Assembly: GCF_900258505.1 (NCBI RefSeq)
Contig: NZ_LT984895.1
Span: 2,760,842 to 2,824,841 of the forward strand
Direction of reading: 5' to 3'
Source: Brachybacterium timonense
GTDB taxonomy: Bacteria > Actinomycetota > Actinomycetes > Actinomycetales > Dermabacteraceae
DNA length: 64,000 bases
The position numbers and the translations under genes were made by a program. The notes below the pieces were generated by a model. That model saw nothing but the letters and a program-made list of their open reading frames with translations, did no database searches and was not told where the DNA came from. The stretch's first letter is position 1. Every line of letters begins with the position of its first letter. Of the stretch, positions 8,605 to 17,629 are shown in pieces.

Positions 8605-8654
8605 TTCCGTCCCGACGCCCCGGGGCTTGCTAGTAATTCCGTCCCGACGCCCCG
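8605..8654. repeat. Two copies of an 18-bp direct repeat
   Basis: TTCCGTCCCGACGCCCCG occurs at 8605-8622 and again at 8637-8654, a 32-bp period. They lie between the lipoprotein stop and the next gene's promoter region. Origin unknown; only two copies, so not an array. Confidence 0.7.
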
Positions 8655-8716
8655 TGACCTGCTGACATGTCTCCCTCTACTGGGCATCACCGGAGTGCAC
8701 CTGATGGAATGGCCCC

Positions 8717-9160
8717 ATGCGCTTCCTTGGCTCCGTTGTGGTCACCGCTCTCGCTCTATGGCTCACCGCCCTCGTGCTGCCCGGCATGCAGCTCGGCACC
8801 GGCCAGGGTGATCCACTGGCCCGTGTACTGACCGTGCTGGCGATCGCCCTGATCCTGGGGCTCGTCAACGCGATCGTCCGGCCCGTGCTGTCGCTGCTGA
8901 CGCTACCGATCACGTGCCTCACGCTGGGCCTGTTCCAGCTCGTCATCAACACGTTGATGCTGCTGCTGACCAGCTGGATCTCCGAGCAGCTAGGGCTCGC
9001 GCTGCACTTCGATTCCTTCTGGTGGGCGTTGCTGGCTGGCCTGATCATCGGCCTGCTGCAGGCGATCCTCAGCGGGGTGACCGGTCTGGGCCGCGAGTCC
9101 GATCGGGCTGAGCGGCGACGGCGTCAGCGGCGTCGGGAGCAGAGGCGGCAGGCCGACTGA
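8717..9160 (+). CDS. Phage-holin family 4 (YvlD-like) membrane protein
   Basis: 147 residues with four hydrophobic segments and the family pattern NAIVRPVLSLLTLPITCLTLGLF (about 55-77). The name comes from weak similarity to holins; chromosomal members such as YvlD are small inner-membrane proteins of unknown function. The C-terminal 25 residues are almost entirely Arg/Gln/Glu, a strongly basic cytosolic tail. There is no phage gene around it. Confidence 0.85.
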   Translation: MRFLGSVVVTALALWLTALVLPGMQLGTGQGDPLARVLTVLAIALILGLVNAIVRPVLSLLTLPITCLTLGLFQLVINTLMLLLTSWISEQLGLALHFDSFWWALLAGLIIGLLQAILSGVTGLGRESDRAERRRRQRRREQRRQAD

Positions 9161-9196
9161 CCCATCGGCGCCCCTGACGGCACAGTGCGCGAGTGG

Positions 9197-9202
9197 AACA
9201 AT
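9197..9202 (+). promoter_or_regulatory. -10-like box before purB
   Basis: AACAAT is followed by 6 nt and the purB ATG at 9209. No ribosome-binding site is seen, which supports a leaderless start here rather than the upstream in-frame ATG at 9185. Confidence 0.4.
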
Positions 9203-9208
9203 GAGCCC

Positions 9209-10687
9209 ATGCCGCATTCCTTCGCCGACATCACGCCGCCGATCGCCCTGACTCCGCTGGATGGCCGCTACCGGGCCCAGGTAGCGCCACTGGTGGACCA
9301 CCTCTCCGAGGCTGCCCTGAATCGGGCACGCCTGGTGGTGGAGACCGAGTGGATGATCCACCTGCTCTCCCGCAGCGTGATCCCGCAGCTGCGGGCGCTC
9401 ACCGCCGATGAGATCGCGCTGCTGAGGTCGATCCCGGAGGAGTTCGACGCCGACGGCATCGCCGAGCACGCCGCGATCGAGCGGGAGACCGTGCATGACG
9501 TCAAGGCCGTGGAGTACTACATCAAGCGTCGCCTGCAGGGCACGTCACTGGAGCCCCTGGCTGAGGTGGTGCATATCTACTGCACCAGCGAGGACGTGAA
9601 CAATCTGGCGTATGCGCTGATGATCAAAGGGGCGGTGGATGACGTGTGGCTGCCGGCGCTGCACGAGCTGATCGGCGACCTCGCCTCTCTCGCACGCGAG
9701 ACGGCCAGCGTGCCGATGCTGTCCCGCACCCACGGGCAAGCGGCGACCCCCACCACGCTCGGCAAGGAGCTCGCGGTGTTCGCGCACCGGCTGGCTCGGC
9801 AGGCGCGCCGCCTCGTGCACACCCACGCACTCGGCAAGATCAACGGTGCGACCGGCACGTACGCCGCGCACCAGGTGTCGGTGCCCACGGCCGACTGGCA
9901 GGAGATCTCGCGCAGCTTTGTCGAGCACCTGGGGCTGACCTGGAATCCGTTGACCACGCAGATCGAGTCGCATGACTGGCAGGCCGAGCTGTACGCCGAT
10001 ATGGCGCGCACAGGCCGGATCCTGCACAACCTCGCCACCGACATGTGGACGTACATCTCGCTGGGCTATTTCCGCCAGCGGCTGTCCGCCCAGGGCGGCA
10101 CCGGCTCTTCGACGATGCCGCACAAGGTGAACCCGATTCGCTTCGAGAACGCGGAGGCGAACCTCGAGATCTCCGGGGCGCTGCTGGATGTGCTGTCCCA
10201 GACTCTGGTGACGTCCCGATTGCAGCGCGACCTCACCGACTCCACCACGCAGCGCAATATCGGGCCGGCCGTCGGGCATTCGCTGCTGGCGATCTCCAAC
10301 ATCCGCAAGGGCCTTTCCGGCCTGGACGTCGACGCCGACGCGATGGCACGCGATCTCGACGCCAACTGGGAGGTGCTCGGTGAGGCGGTGCAGTCGGTGA
10401 TGCGCACCCTGGGTGTGCAGGGCACGCCCGGCATGGAGAACCCGTACGAACGCCTCAAGGAGCTCACCCGCGGCCATCGCGTGGACGGTGAGGCGATGCG
10501 CGACTTCATCCGTGATCTGGGTCTGCCGTCGGCCGAGCAGGAACGGCTGCTCGCCCTGACCCCCGCGACCTATATCGGGCTCGCGGAGCAGCTCGTGGAC
10601 CAGTTGGACGTGTCAGAGCTGCCGGTCAGTCTAGGTGCACCCCGCATCCCTGAGGTATCGCCGACGAGTCGAGAGGGGCAGGCGTGA
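9209..10687 (+). CDS. purB: Adenylosuccinate lyase
   Basis: 492 residues from the ATG at 9209. Catalyses two fumarate-releasing steps of purine synthesis (SAICAR to AICAR, and adenylosuccinate to AMP) in the cytosol. Fumarase/ASL superfamily signature GSSTMPHKVNPIRFENAE at about 303-320; substrate-binding LSRTHGQAATPTTLGKE at about 170-186; N-terminal LTPLDGRYRAQV is typical of the E. coli-type enzyme, which is about 456 residues, so this one is slightly long at the C-terminus. Its stop codon overlaps the GTG of the copper-sensor gene by 4 bp, so the two are translationally coupled. Confidence 0.95.
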   Translation: MPHSFADITPPIALTPLDGRYRAQVAPLVDHLSEAALNRARLVVETEWMIHLLSRSVIPQLRALTADEIALLRSIPEEFDADGIAEHAAIERETVHDVKAVEYYIKRRLQGTSLEPLAEVVHIYCTSEDVNNLAYALMIKGAVDDVWLPALHELIGDLASLARETASVPMLSRTHGQAATPTTLGKELAVFAHRLARQARRLVHTHALGKINGATGTYAAHQVSVPTADWQEISRSFVEHLGLTWNPLTTQIESHDWQAELYADMARTGRILHNLATDMWTYISLGYFRQRLSAQGGTGSSTMPHKVNPIRFENAEANLEISGALLDVLSQTLVTSRLQRDLTDSTTQRNIGPAVGHSLLAISNIRKGLSGLDVDADAMARDLDANWEVLGEAVQSVMRTLGVQGTPGMENPYERLKELTRGHRVDGEAMRDFIRDLGLPSAEQERLLALTPATYIGLAEQLVDQLDVSELPVSLGAPRIPEVSPTSREGQA

Positions 10688-10980
10688 GCGAGGCGCAGGA
10701 GCCCGGCTACCACGACACCAAAACCGCCTATCTGCGGCGGCTACGGCTGATCGAGGGGCAGGTGCGGGGCCTGCAGCGCATGGTCGAGGAAGATACCTAC
10801 TGCATCGACGTGCTCACGCAGGTTGCCGCGACCACGCGTGCGCTGCAGTCGGTGGCAACGGAGCTCGTGAACGACCATGTGCACCACTGCGTGCACCACG
10901 CTGCCGCGTCCGGGGATCCCGAGGAGCTGACCGCGAAGATCGACGAAGTGATGGTGGCCATCAAGCGGCTGCTGAAGTGA
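10684..10980 (+). CDS. csoR: CsoR-family copper-sensing repressor
   Basis: 98 residues, DUF156 all-alpha fold: YLRRLRLIEGQVRGLQRMVEED is the family N-terminal helix pair. Cys40, His65 and Cys69 are spaced +25 and +29, exactly as the Cu(I)-binding Cys-His-Cys triad of M. tuberculosis CsoR. Apo-protein represses copper export genes and Cu(I) releases it. No copper ATPase or chaperone gene is adjacent; instead the gene starts with GTG inside the last codons of purB (GTGA overlap), which is unusual. Copper specificity is inferred from the ligands. Confidence 0.9.
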   Translation: MSEAQEPGYHDTKTAYLRRLRLIEGQVRGLQRMVEEDTYCIDVLTQVAATTRALQSVATELVNDHVHHCVHHAAASGDPEELTAKIDEVMVAIKRLLK

Positions 10981-11005
10981 ACGGGCCGCTCAGGAGAGTA
11001 GGACC

Positions 11006-11719
11006 TTAGCGGGGCCGCACAGAGACCACGTCGATGCTGGCCTCCTCACTGGCGGTGAGGACCAGACGCACGGCTGCTGCCACGGAGCCGGGCCGCAGAT
11101 AGCGCTCGGCGTCGTACTGCCCACCTTCGAAGGCCACCAGTTCGTGCTGCATGTCCGTGTCGACTCGGCCAGGGTGCACGGAGCTGACTCGCACGCCGTG
11201 CTCCCGCTCCTCCTCGCGTAGCGCATCGGTGAGTGCCCGCAGCGCGAACTTGGACGCCGCGTACGCGCCGCCCGCCGCACCAGCGTTCCAGCCCGCACCG
11301 GAGTTCAGGGTCACCACGGTGCCACGCGCGGCACGCAGCGCCGGCAGCAGGGCGCGCGTCAGGGTCGCAACCGCGACAACGTTCAGGGCGAAAGACCGGG
11401 TCCACTCCCCCGCGGTGAGCTCCTCAATCGTGCCGGGCACGAGAACGCCCGCGGAATGCACGACGGCATCCAGCCGGGCATCGGGGGCGAGCAGCCCCGC
11501 CTGCTCGAGCGCGGCGCCGACAGCCTGCTCGTCGGTGAGGTCTGCGACCAGCGCCCGAGCGTCGGGCAGTTCGCGGGCGAGCTCCTCCAGGGCTGCGCTA
11601 TCGCGGCCGGCGAGCAGCAGATCGTGATCGGGGGCGAGGTCCTCGGCAATAGCACGACCGATGCCGCGGGTGGCGCCGGTGATGAGGACGAGGGGGCGTG
11701 AGGTGGTGCTGTGGCTCAT
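11006..11719 (-). CDS. SDR family oxidoreductase
   Basis: 237 residues from the ATG at 11719. Classical short-chain dehydrogenase: cofactor motif LITGATRGIGRAIAED at about 11-26, LNSGAGWNAG with the catalytic Ser region near 130, and YAASK (Tyr/Lys pair) at about 142-146. The NAD(P)-dependent substrate is unknown. Two genes converge here: csoR ends 25 bp away. The longer upstream frame on this strand is not conserved in character. Confidence 0.85.
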   Translation of the reverse strand: MSHSTTSRPLVLITGATRGIGRAIAEDLAPDHDLLLAGRDSAALEELARELPDARALVADLTDEQAVGAALEQAGLLAPDARLDAVVHSAGVLVPGTIEELTAGEWTRSFALNVVAVATLTRALLPALRAARGTVVTLNSGAGWNAGAAGGAYAASKFALRALTDALREEEREHGVRVSSVHPGRVDTDMQHELVAFEGGQYDAERYLRPGSVAAAVRLVLTASEEASIDVVSVRPR

Positions 11720-11867
11720 GCCCGTGAGTCTGTCACGCCACAGCAGGCGAGGCCACGGCACACGACCCCGCCCTGACCCACTACTCACCGCCGCGTCGGC
11801 CAGGACGTTCTCGGCGCTCTGGGGACGACGCTGAATCCGTCGCCGCCCCCACAGTGCTTTCGACGGG

Positions 11868-11962
11868 TTCTCCCCCGCGCTCGGTGGGACGATGGCGCCA
11901 CAACAGTGGAAACTCAACGAGCAGACAGTTTCTCCCCCGCGCTCGGTGGGACGATGGCGCCA
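11868..11962. repeat. 33-bp direct repeat, second copy carrying the promoter and start of the next gene
   Basis: An identical 33-bp sequence, beginning TTCTCCCCCGCGCTCGGTGG, lies at 11868-11900 and 11930-11962, a 62-bp period. Each copy includes GACGATGGCGCCA; in the second copy the final A is the first base of the ATG of the CPBP gene. The first copy therefore duplicates the same promoter-like box. Confidence 0.85.
11950..11955 (+). promoter_or_regulatory. -10-like box within the duplicated segment
   Basis: GACGAT ends 6 nt before the ATG at 11962, as in other leaderless genes here. The identical hexamer is at 11888-11893 in the first repeat copy. Confidence 0.35.
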
Positions 11963-12762
11963 TGGAACAGTCGCACGCCATGACAGCGCCCACGCGGCCG
12001 GGGGTGGGATGGAGTGGTCCGCAGCCGTGGCGGTGGTTCATCGGGGCAGAGATCCTCATCGTGCTGGGGCTGTCGCTAGGCCGCAGCGGGTACTACGCGG
12101 TGCTCGAACTGGTGGACGCACTCACTCGCGGGCCGCTGCGCGACCAGAGCACATCGTTGAACCCGTCGGTCTCGCCGCGGCCGTGGTTCGACCTGCTATA
12201 CCAGCTCTCCGGCATCGTCTTCACGCTCGTGCCCGTTGTTCTCGTGCTCTTCCTGCTGCACATCACCGGGTCACAGGCGCTGCGAGCACTCGGCCTGGAT
12301 CTGCTGCGCCCGATCGCAGACCTGCTGTGGGGGCTGGGGCTTGCCGCCGCGATCGGGATCCCAGGGCTGGGCGTGTACTGGCTCGGGCGCGTGCTGGGCG
12401 CCACCATGGAAGTGGTGCCCGCAGCCTTGGATCAGCACTGGTGGGCGATCCCCGTGCTCGTGCTGCAGGCGGTGAAGAACGCGCTCATCGAGGAAGTGGT
12501 GGTGGCCGGGTACCTGGTGGTGCGTCTGGAGCAGATCGGGTGGTCGCCCGCGGCGGTGCTCGCCGTCTCCGCGTTGCTGCGCGGCTCCTATCACCTGTAT
12601 CAGGGCATCGGTGCGGGTATCGCGAACGTGGTGATGGGGCTCGTGTTTGCAGAGTTCTTCCGGCGCACGCGGCGCACCGGGCCGCTGATTGTGGCCCACA
12701 CGGTGATGGACGTGGTGGTGTTCGTCGGCTACGCGCTGCTGGGGCCCGCACTCGGGCTGTGA
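11962..12762 (+). CDS. CPBP family protein, variant motif 1
   Basis: 266 residues and about seven hydrophobic segments. The first CPBP motif reads ALIEEVVVAGYLVVRLEQIGW: the Glu pair is present but the Arg of EExxxR is not at its usual place. His follows in SALLRGSYHLYQG and VAHTVMDVVVF. This variant is common in Actinobacteria. Peptidase activity is uncertain. The start at 11962 lies at the end of the second copy of a 33-bp repeat; an upstream in-frame ATG (11854) would encode repeat-derived residues. Confidence 0.82.
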   Translation: MEQSHAMTAPTRPGVGWSGPQPWRWFIGAEILIVLGLSLGRSGYYAVLELVDALTRGPLRDQSTSLNPSVSPRPWFDLLYQLSGIVFTLVPVVLVLFLLHITGSQALRALGLDLLRPIADLLWGLGLAAAIGIPGLGVYWLGRVLGATMEVVPAALDQHWWAIPVLVLQAVKNALIEEVVVAGYLVVRLEQIGWSPAAVLAVSALLRGSYHLYQGIGAGIANVVMGLVFAEFFRRTRRTGPLIVAHTVMDVVVFVGYALLGPALGL

Positions 12763-12888
12763 GCATCCGGGCCGACGGGCGCAGCAACGGTGGCCGTCCG
12801 CGCCGGATGTACGCAGGGCGCTGCCGGCGTTCGGGTGAGGGCCGACGGTCGGGCGAGGGGCTGGTCCCTTCCCGCGCACGTCATTGCG

Positions 12889-13212
12889 TCAGATGATGCG
12901 CGGCTCCCCGGGGCCGTCGGTGACGATCGGCAGACCTGACTCGAGCCACTGGTCCATGCCGCCGCGCACGTCGATCGCCTCGAAACCGTTGAGGTTCAGC
13001 CACTGGGTGACCTGGCGGGAGCGGCCGCCGCTGCGGCACACCACATAGACCTCGCCGTCCTCAGGCAGCTGGTCCAGGTTCTCCAGGAGGGTGCTCGCCG
13101 GAAGGTGGCGGGCATTCGGGGCGTGCCCAGCGTCCCACTCGTTCTGCTCGCGCACGTCCAGCAGATGAGCATCCTGCGGCACCTCGGCGGGGGTGACTGC
13201 ATCCAGATCCAT
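12889..13212 (-). CDS. Rhodanese-like domain protein
   Basis: 107 residues from the ATG at 13212: a single rhodanese domain. LLDVREQNEWDAGHAPNARHLP is the N-terminal signature and CRSGGRS (Cys about 69) the active-site loop that carries a persulfide. It acts as a cytosolic sulfurtransferase or persulfide carrier; the partner is unknown. The box TAGGGT ends 7 nt upstream of the ATG, again suggesting a leaderless transcript. It overlaps nothing and is flanked by hairpins. Confidence 0.85.
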   Translation of the reverse strand: MDLDAVTPAEVPQDAHLLDVREQNEWDAGHAPNARHLPASTLLENLDQLPEDGEVYVVCRSGGRSRQVTQWLNLNGFEAIDVRGGMDQWLESGLPIVTDGPGEPRII

Positions 13213-13219
13213 GGTCGCA

Positions 13220-13225
13220 ACCCTA
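13220..13225 (-). promoter_or_regulatory. -10 box of the rhodanese gene
   Basis: TAGGGT on the minus strand, 7 nt before the ATG. Confidence 0.4.
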
Positions 13226-13232
13226 CGCGGCA

Positions 13233-13277
13233 CGACGCCGGCCGGCACCTCCTCCACAGGGTGCCGGCCGGTCGTCG
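13233..13277 (-). terminator. Hairpin downstream of the FtsX-type permease
   Basis: CCGGCCGGCACC (13238-13249) pairs with GGTGCCGGCCGG (13260-13271) around a 10-nt loop, and CGACG/CGTCG extend it imperfectly. It lies 19 bp beyond the permease stop. There is no U tract, so it acts as a GC-rich terminator or mRNA-end stabiliser. Confidence 0.5.
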
Positions 13278-13295
13278 CCGTGAGGGCTGTTGCCC

Positions 13296-14720
13296 TCAGC
13301 CCTGCAGTGCGCCTCGGCGCACAAGCGGCGCCGCCACCAGAATCGAGCCGAGCACCATCGCATAGGCGGCGACGATGCCGAGCACGTACTGGATCAGAAC
13401 ACCCGGCTGGCTGAGCGCCGTGGACATGACGCTGGCGAGCACCAGCGCCACCATGCCGAATGCGAGCACGGAGCTCATCAGCAGCGGGATCATGATCTCC
13501 GCGAGCCGAGCGCGGTGCAGTTGGGCGACCTGCGCACCGGCCACATACTGGGCGCGCAGCACCGGCGCCTGGTCGATCACGCGGGCCGTCTGCGGCACTC
13601 CTGTCGCCACGGCCGCGAGCACCGCAGCGATCACCAGCGTGAGCATCCCGCCTGTGCGCAGCGCCGTGATCAACATGACGTCCTCAGCGGAGCTTGGCTC
13701 ATTCAGTGTGGCCAACACCGACAGGAACCCGGCGATGATCATCGCGAAGGTCACCCCGGCCACAGCACGCCATCCCGCCCGCGGATCGGCCGCGAGCCGA
13801 CGCGCACCCACCAACACTGCGGCGCTCCGGGCGAGGCGAGCAACGATCTTCGCGGTGATCCAGACGAGGAAGGGGCCAGCCACATTCACCGCAGCCACCA
13901 TGGCCCCGAGAAGCACGATCATGAACGCCATGACCATCATCGCTCCGCCTTCCTCCGAGGCGAAGAGGGAACCCACCTGTGACAGCGCCACGAAAGCGAT
14001 GGCGAGCACCGCCAGCAGCACCAGACGCAGCACGGACATCCGCACCACGCGCGCGTCACGGGCAACACCCAGCGGGCTGAGCACCACACCGGACAGGGCG
14101 ATCCCCGCAGAGATCGCGGCCAGCAGCACCAGGCCGCCGATCAGCAGCGGATAGGACCACCAGGGCAGGAGCAGCTCCGCCACGGTGAACGCGGTGATAC
14201 CGAAGTCCAGACCCGTCAGCGGCAGGGCGAGCAGCAGGTGCGCCACGAGCCCGATCACCGAACCGAGCAGGCACTGCACAACAACGTCCAGCACCGCCAC
14301 AGAGCCGACCTGAGCCGACGTACCGCCCACCAGCCGCAAGGAGGCAAGGTCCTTCTCGCGGCGAGCAAGCGATAGACGCGCTGCAGAACCACCGAGGCCC
14401 ACAGCGCTCGGCACCAGCAAGACAGTGGCGATCACGGCGCACATCACCAGGAATCCGGCCACCGATTGTTCGTCGCTGAGCTCATCGAGCGCCGCACCAG
14501 AATCCGGCAGACGGCCGATGAACGCACCCAAGCCACCGAGCACCGTGAGGGTGATCGCCGTGGAGACCGCGAAGGCGATGACGGGCAGCAGATCAGCAAG
14601 GGCACCACGGCGGCGCAGCAACAGCGGCAGCGCCTCACGCACAGCGCTGAGGCGGCTCCCCTGCTCAGTCACGGCCGTGCGGGAGGTCGCAGAAACAGAG
14701 GGCATGACGTCGGTGCTCAT
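13296..14720 (-). CDS. FtsX-like ABC transporter permease
   Basis: 474 residues with about ten hydrophobic segments, in two FtsX-type blocks. RLSLARREKDLASLRLVGGTS (near 132-152) and VLVGARRLAADPRAGWRAVAG (near 300-320) are the cytosolic segments that contact the ATPase in MacB/LolCE/FtsX-type exporters. Its start overlaps the stop of the ATPase gene by 4 bp (ATGA), so the two are coupled. Substrate unknown: lipid, peptide or cell-wall stress roles are all seen in this family. Confidence 0.88.
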   Translation of the reverse strand: MSTDVMPSVSATSRTAVTEQGSRLSAVREALPLLLRRRGALADLLPVIAFAVSTAITLTVLGGLGAFIGRLPDSGAALDELSDEQSVAGFLVMCAVIATVLLVPSAVGLGGSAARLSLARREKDLASLRLVGGTSAQVGSVAVLDVVVQCLLGSVIGLVAHLLLALPLTGLDFGITAFTVAELLLPWWSYPLLIGGLVLLAAISAGIALSGVVLSPLGVARDARVVRMSVLRLVLLAVLAIAFVALSQVGSLFASEEGGAMMVMAFMIVLLGAMVAAVNVAGPFLVWITAKIVARLARSAAVLVGARRLAADPRAGWRAVAGVTFAMIIAGFLSVLATLNEPSSAEDVMLITALRTGGMLTLVIAAVLAAVATGVPQTARVIDQAPVLRAQYVAGAQVAQLHRARLAEIMIPLLMSSVLAFGMVALVLASVMSTALSQPGVLIQYVLGIVAAYAMVLGSILVAAPLVRRGALQG

Positions 14721-15514
14721 CGGGCACCCCCCTGAGTGCGATGGAACTCCTGGGCGATACGGCCATCACGCATGGCAACGGTCCGAGAGCAGGCAGACGC
14801 GACACTCGGATCGTGCGTGACCATCACCAGGCTCGCGCCGCTGATCTGGCAGGCGTCCACGAGCACCTGCAGCACAGACTGACCAGTCGCCTGATCCAGA
14901 GCACCGGTGGGCTCATCGGCGAAGACCACCGACGGCTGGCCGGCAAGCGCTCGGGCGATGGCCACGCGCTGCGCCTGACCGCCGGAGATCTGACCCGGGC
15001 GCCGATCCGCGAGGTCAGCGATGCCCAGGCGATCCAGCCAGGCGCGTGCCTCCGCGGTGGCGGCCCGGCGAGGTGTGCCCCCGAGCATGCGCGGCAGGAT
15101 CACGTTCTCCAGTGCGCTCAGCTCCGGCAGAAGGCGTCCGTCCTGGAAGACGAATCCGAAGGCAGAGCGGCGCAACCGGGTGCGCTCGGCGTCGGAGAGC
15201 GTGGCAAGGTCGCGGCCGTCGTAGTGCACGCTGCCGGTGGTGGGCTGCAGGATCCCCGCCAGCACGTGCAGCAGGGTTGTCTTGCCGCAGCCGGAGGGTC
15301 CCATCACGGCGAGCGAATCGGCACGGGCAATCTGGAGGTCCACGCCGTTCAGGGCGCGCACGCCCTGGGAGCGGTCACCATAGGACTTGGTCAGGGCCGA
15401 GGCGGTGAGCACGGCACTGGGGCCGCTGTGGATCGAGCCCTGGGGGTGCGGGGCATGCGGGTGCGGGGCATGGGCGTGTGGGACATGAGGATGCGGGGCG
15501 GTCGCTGTGGTCAT
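14717..15514 (-). CDS. ABC transporter ATP-binding protein with His-rich N-terminus
   Basis: 265 residues. Walker A GPSGCGKTT (about 75-83), Q loop in VFQDGRLLPELSALENV, signature ISGGQAQRV and Walker B VVFADEPTGALD, matching the LolD/MacB ATPase group. The first 30 residues are unusual: HP-rich repeats with eight His between residues 8 and 29 (PHPHVPHAHAPHPHAPHP), coded by short tandem DNA repeats at about 15437-15496. The function of this extension is unknown; metal binding is possible. Energises the FtsX-like permease encoded downstream. Confidence 0.9.
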   Translation of the reverse strand: MTTATAPHPHVPHAHAPHPHAPHPQGSIHSGPSAVLTASALTKSYGDRSQGVRALNGVDLQIARADSLAVMGPSGCGKTTLLHVLAGILQPTTGSVHYDGRDLATLSDAERTRLRRSAFGFVFQDGRLLPELSALENVILPRMLGGTPRRAATAEARAWLDRLGIADLADRRPGQISGGQAQRVAIARALAGQPSVVFADEPTGALDQATGQSVLQVLVDACQISGASLVMVTHDPSVASACSRTVAMRDGRIAQEFHRTQGGAR

Positions 15515-15546
15515 GCATCCAGGGTGCTCGGCCGCTCCCGGATGCG

Positions 15547-15580
15547 CGTCGGCCCCGAGGATGCATCCTCGGGGCCGACG
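15547..15580. terminator. Perfect 34-bp palindrome downstream of pstB
   Basis: Two perfect 17-bp arms centred on ATGCAT at 15561-15566; each arm begins CGTCGGCCCCGAGGATG. It lies 44 bp past the pstB stop on the minus strand and 33 bp upstream of the ABC ATPase start. It can form a very strong hairpin with no loop spacer and no U tract, so both a terminator and a protein-binding site are possible. Confidence 0.5.
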
Positions 15581-15623
15581 TCAGACCGTGGGAGGAGTCA
15601 GCTCTCCTCCTGGTGGCACCGAA

Positions 15624-16403
<780 letters not shown>

Positions 16404-16435
16404 CGGGATTCCTTTCCAGGGGCGCCGAGCTGGGC

Positions 16436-17629
16436 TCAGCGGCTGAGCTTCGGCGAGAAGTAGTAGCTGATGACGCGGGCGATGATGTTGAGCACCATCA
16501 CGATGATGATGAGGGTCAGGGCCGCAGCCCACGCATTGTCGAAGTTGACCGTCTCCGAGCAGGCGTGTTCGAGCCCCGTGGAGGGGTTCTTCATCGTGTC
16601 ATTCGGGCAGGGCGCGGTGCCCTGCTTGTACATCGTGTTGATGTAGGTGGGCAGGGTCTGCATGCGTCCGTCGAACAGGTCCGCGTTCAGCGTGCGGACC
16701 GCACCGACCGTGAGCAGCAGCGGAGCCGTCTCACCGATGACGCGAGCGATCGCGAGGGTGACCGACGTGGCCAGGCCAGCGATCGCAGTGCGCAGCACCA
16801 CGTTGACGATCGTGAGCCACTTCGGGGTGCCCAAGGCGTAGGCCGCCTCGCGCAGATCCAGCGGCACCAGTCGCAGCATCTCTTCACTGGAGCGCACAAC
16901 AGTCGGGATCATCAGCACGGACAGTGCCACGGAACCCATCAGGCCCGTGCGCATGCCCGGGTCGCCGGAGATGATCGTGAACAGCGCCAGTCCGAACAGG
17001 CCAGCAACGATCGACGGGATACCCGTCATAACGTCCACCAGGAAGGTGATGCCGCGCGAGAGCAGCTTGAGCGGCCCCTGCGAGGCGTACTCCACCAGGA
17101 AGATCGAGGTGAAGAACCCGATCGGCACAGAGATCAGGGTGGCGCCCAGCGTCACCATCAGGGTGCCGACGATCGCGTGCATGATGCCGCCGTCGACCAT
17201 ACCGCCGTACACGCCCAGCTGATCCGAGGTGAGGAAGCCCGGTGAGAAGAACCGCTTGGCGCCGCGCCGCGCGACCTCCCACAGCAGTGAGACCAGCGGG
17301 AACATCGCCAGCACGAAAGCGCCGGTGATGACCAGGGTCATCAGTCGGTCCATCGCCCAGCGTCGGCCTTCACGCACCCGCGAGTAGACGTATGCGACCA
17401 CCAGGTGGATCAGGAAGCCGACGAACACGAGCGCGAACAGCGAGAAGGCGTCCAAGACGAACAGCACGAGTGCACCGAGTATCGCGGACGCAACGCCGGT
17501 GAACAGCAGGTGATAGGTGGGCAGACGACGCTCGGAGTACTGAGCGCTGTCAGGCCGCGCCTTCTCGTGCTCCTCGCCCTGCCTCTGGGGACTGTGCGGA
17601 GTCTGAGTCGTAGCAGTCATCGGGCTCAT
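16436..17629 (-). CDS. pstA: Phosphate ABC transporter permease PstA
   Basis: 397 residues, longer than the usual 280-300 because of about 100 extra N-terminal residues that hold two to three additional hydrophobic segments before the conserved core. The core contains [15 protein letters not shown] and the EAA loop [16 protein letters not shown]. Forms the channel with PstC. The ATG at 17629 overlaps the pstC stop (ATGA); a second ATG at 17620 sits at a better distance from AAGAAGG and may be the true start. A Cys pair lies in the last external loop. Confidence 0.95.
   Translation of the reverse strand: MSPMTATTQTPHSPQRQGEEHEKARPDSAQYSERRLPTYHLLFTGVASAILGALVLFVLDAFSLFALVFVGFLIHLVVAYVYSRVREGRRWAMDRLMTLVITGAFVLAMFPLVSLLWEVARRGAKRFFSPGFLTSDQLGVYGGMVDGGIMHAIVGTLMVTLGATLISVPIGFFTSIFLVEYASQGPLKLLSRGITFLVDVMTGIPSIVAGLFGLALFTIISGDPGMRTGLMGSVALSVLMIPTVVRSSEEMLRLVPLDLREAAYALGTPKWLTIVNVVLRTAIAGLATSVTLAIARVIGETAPLLLTVGAVRTLNADLFDGRMQTLPTYINTMYKQGTAPCPNDTMKNPSTGLEHACSETVNFDNAWAAALTLIIIVMVLNIIARVISYYFSPKLSR

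Noticed and set aside
8717..9160. Prophage remnant because of the holin-family protein
   Set aside because: The family name is historical; no other phage gene is present and purB follows.
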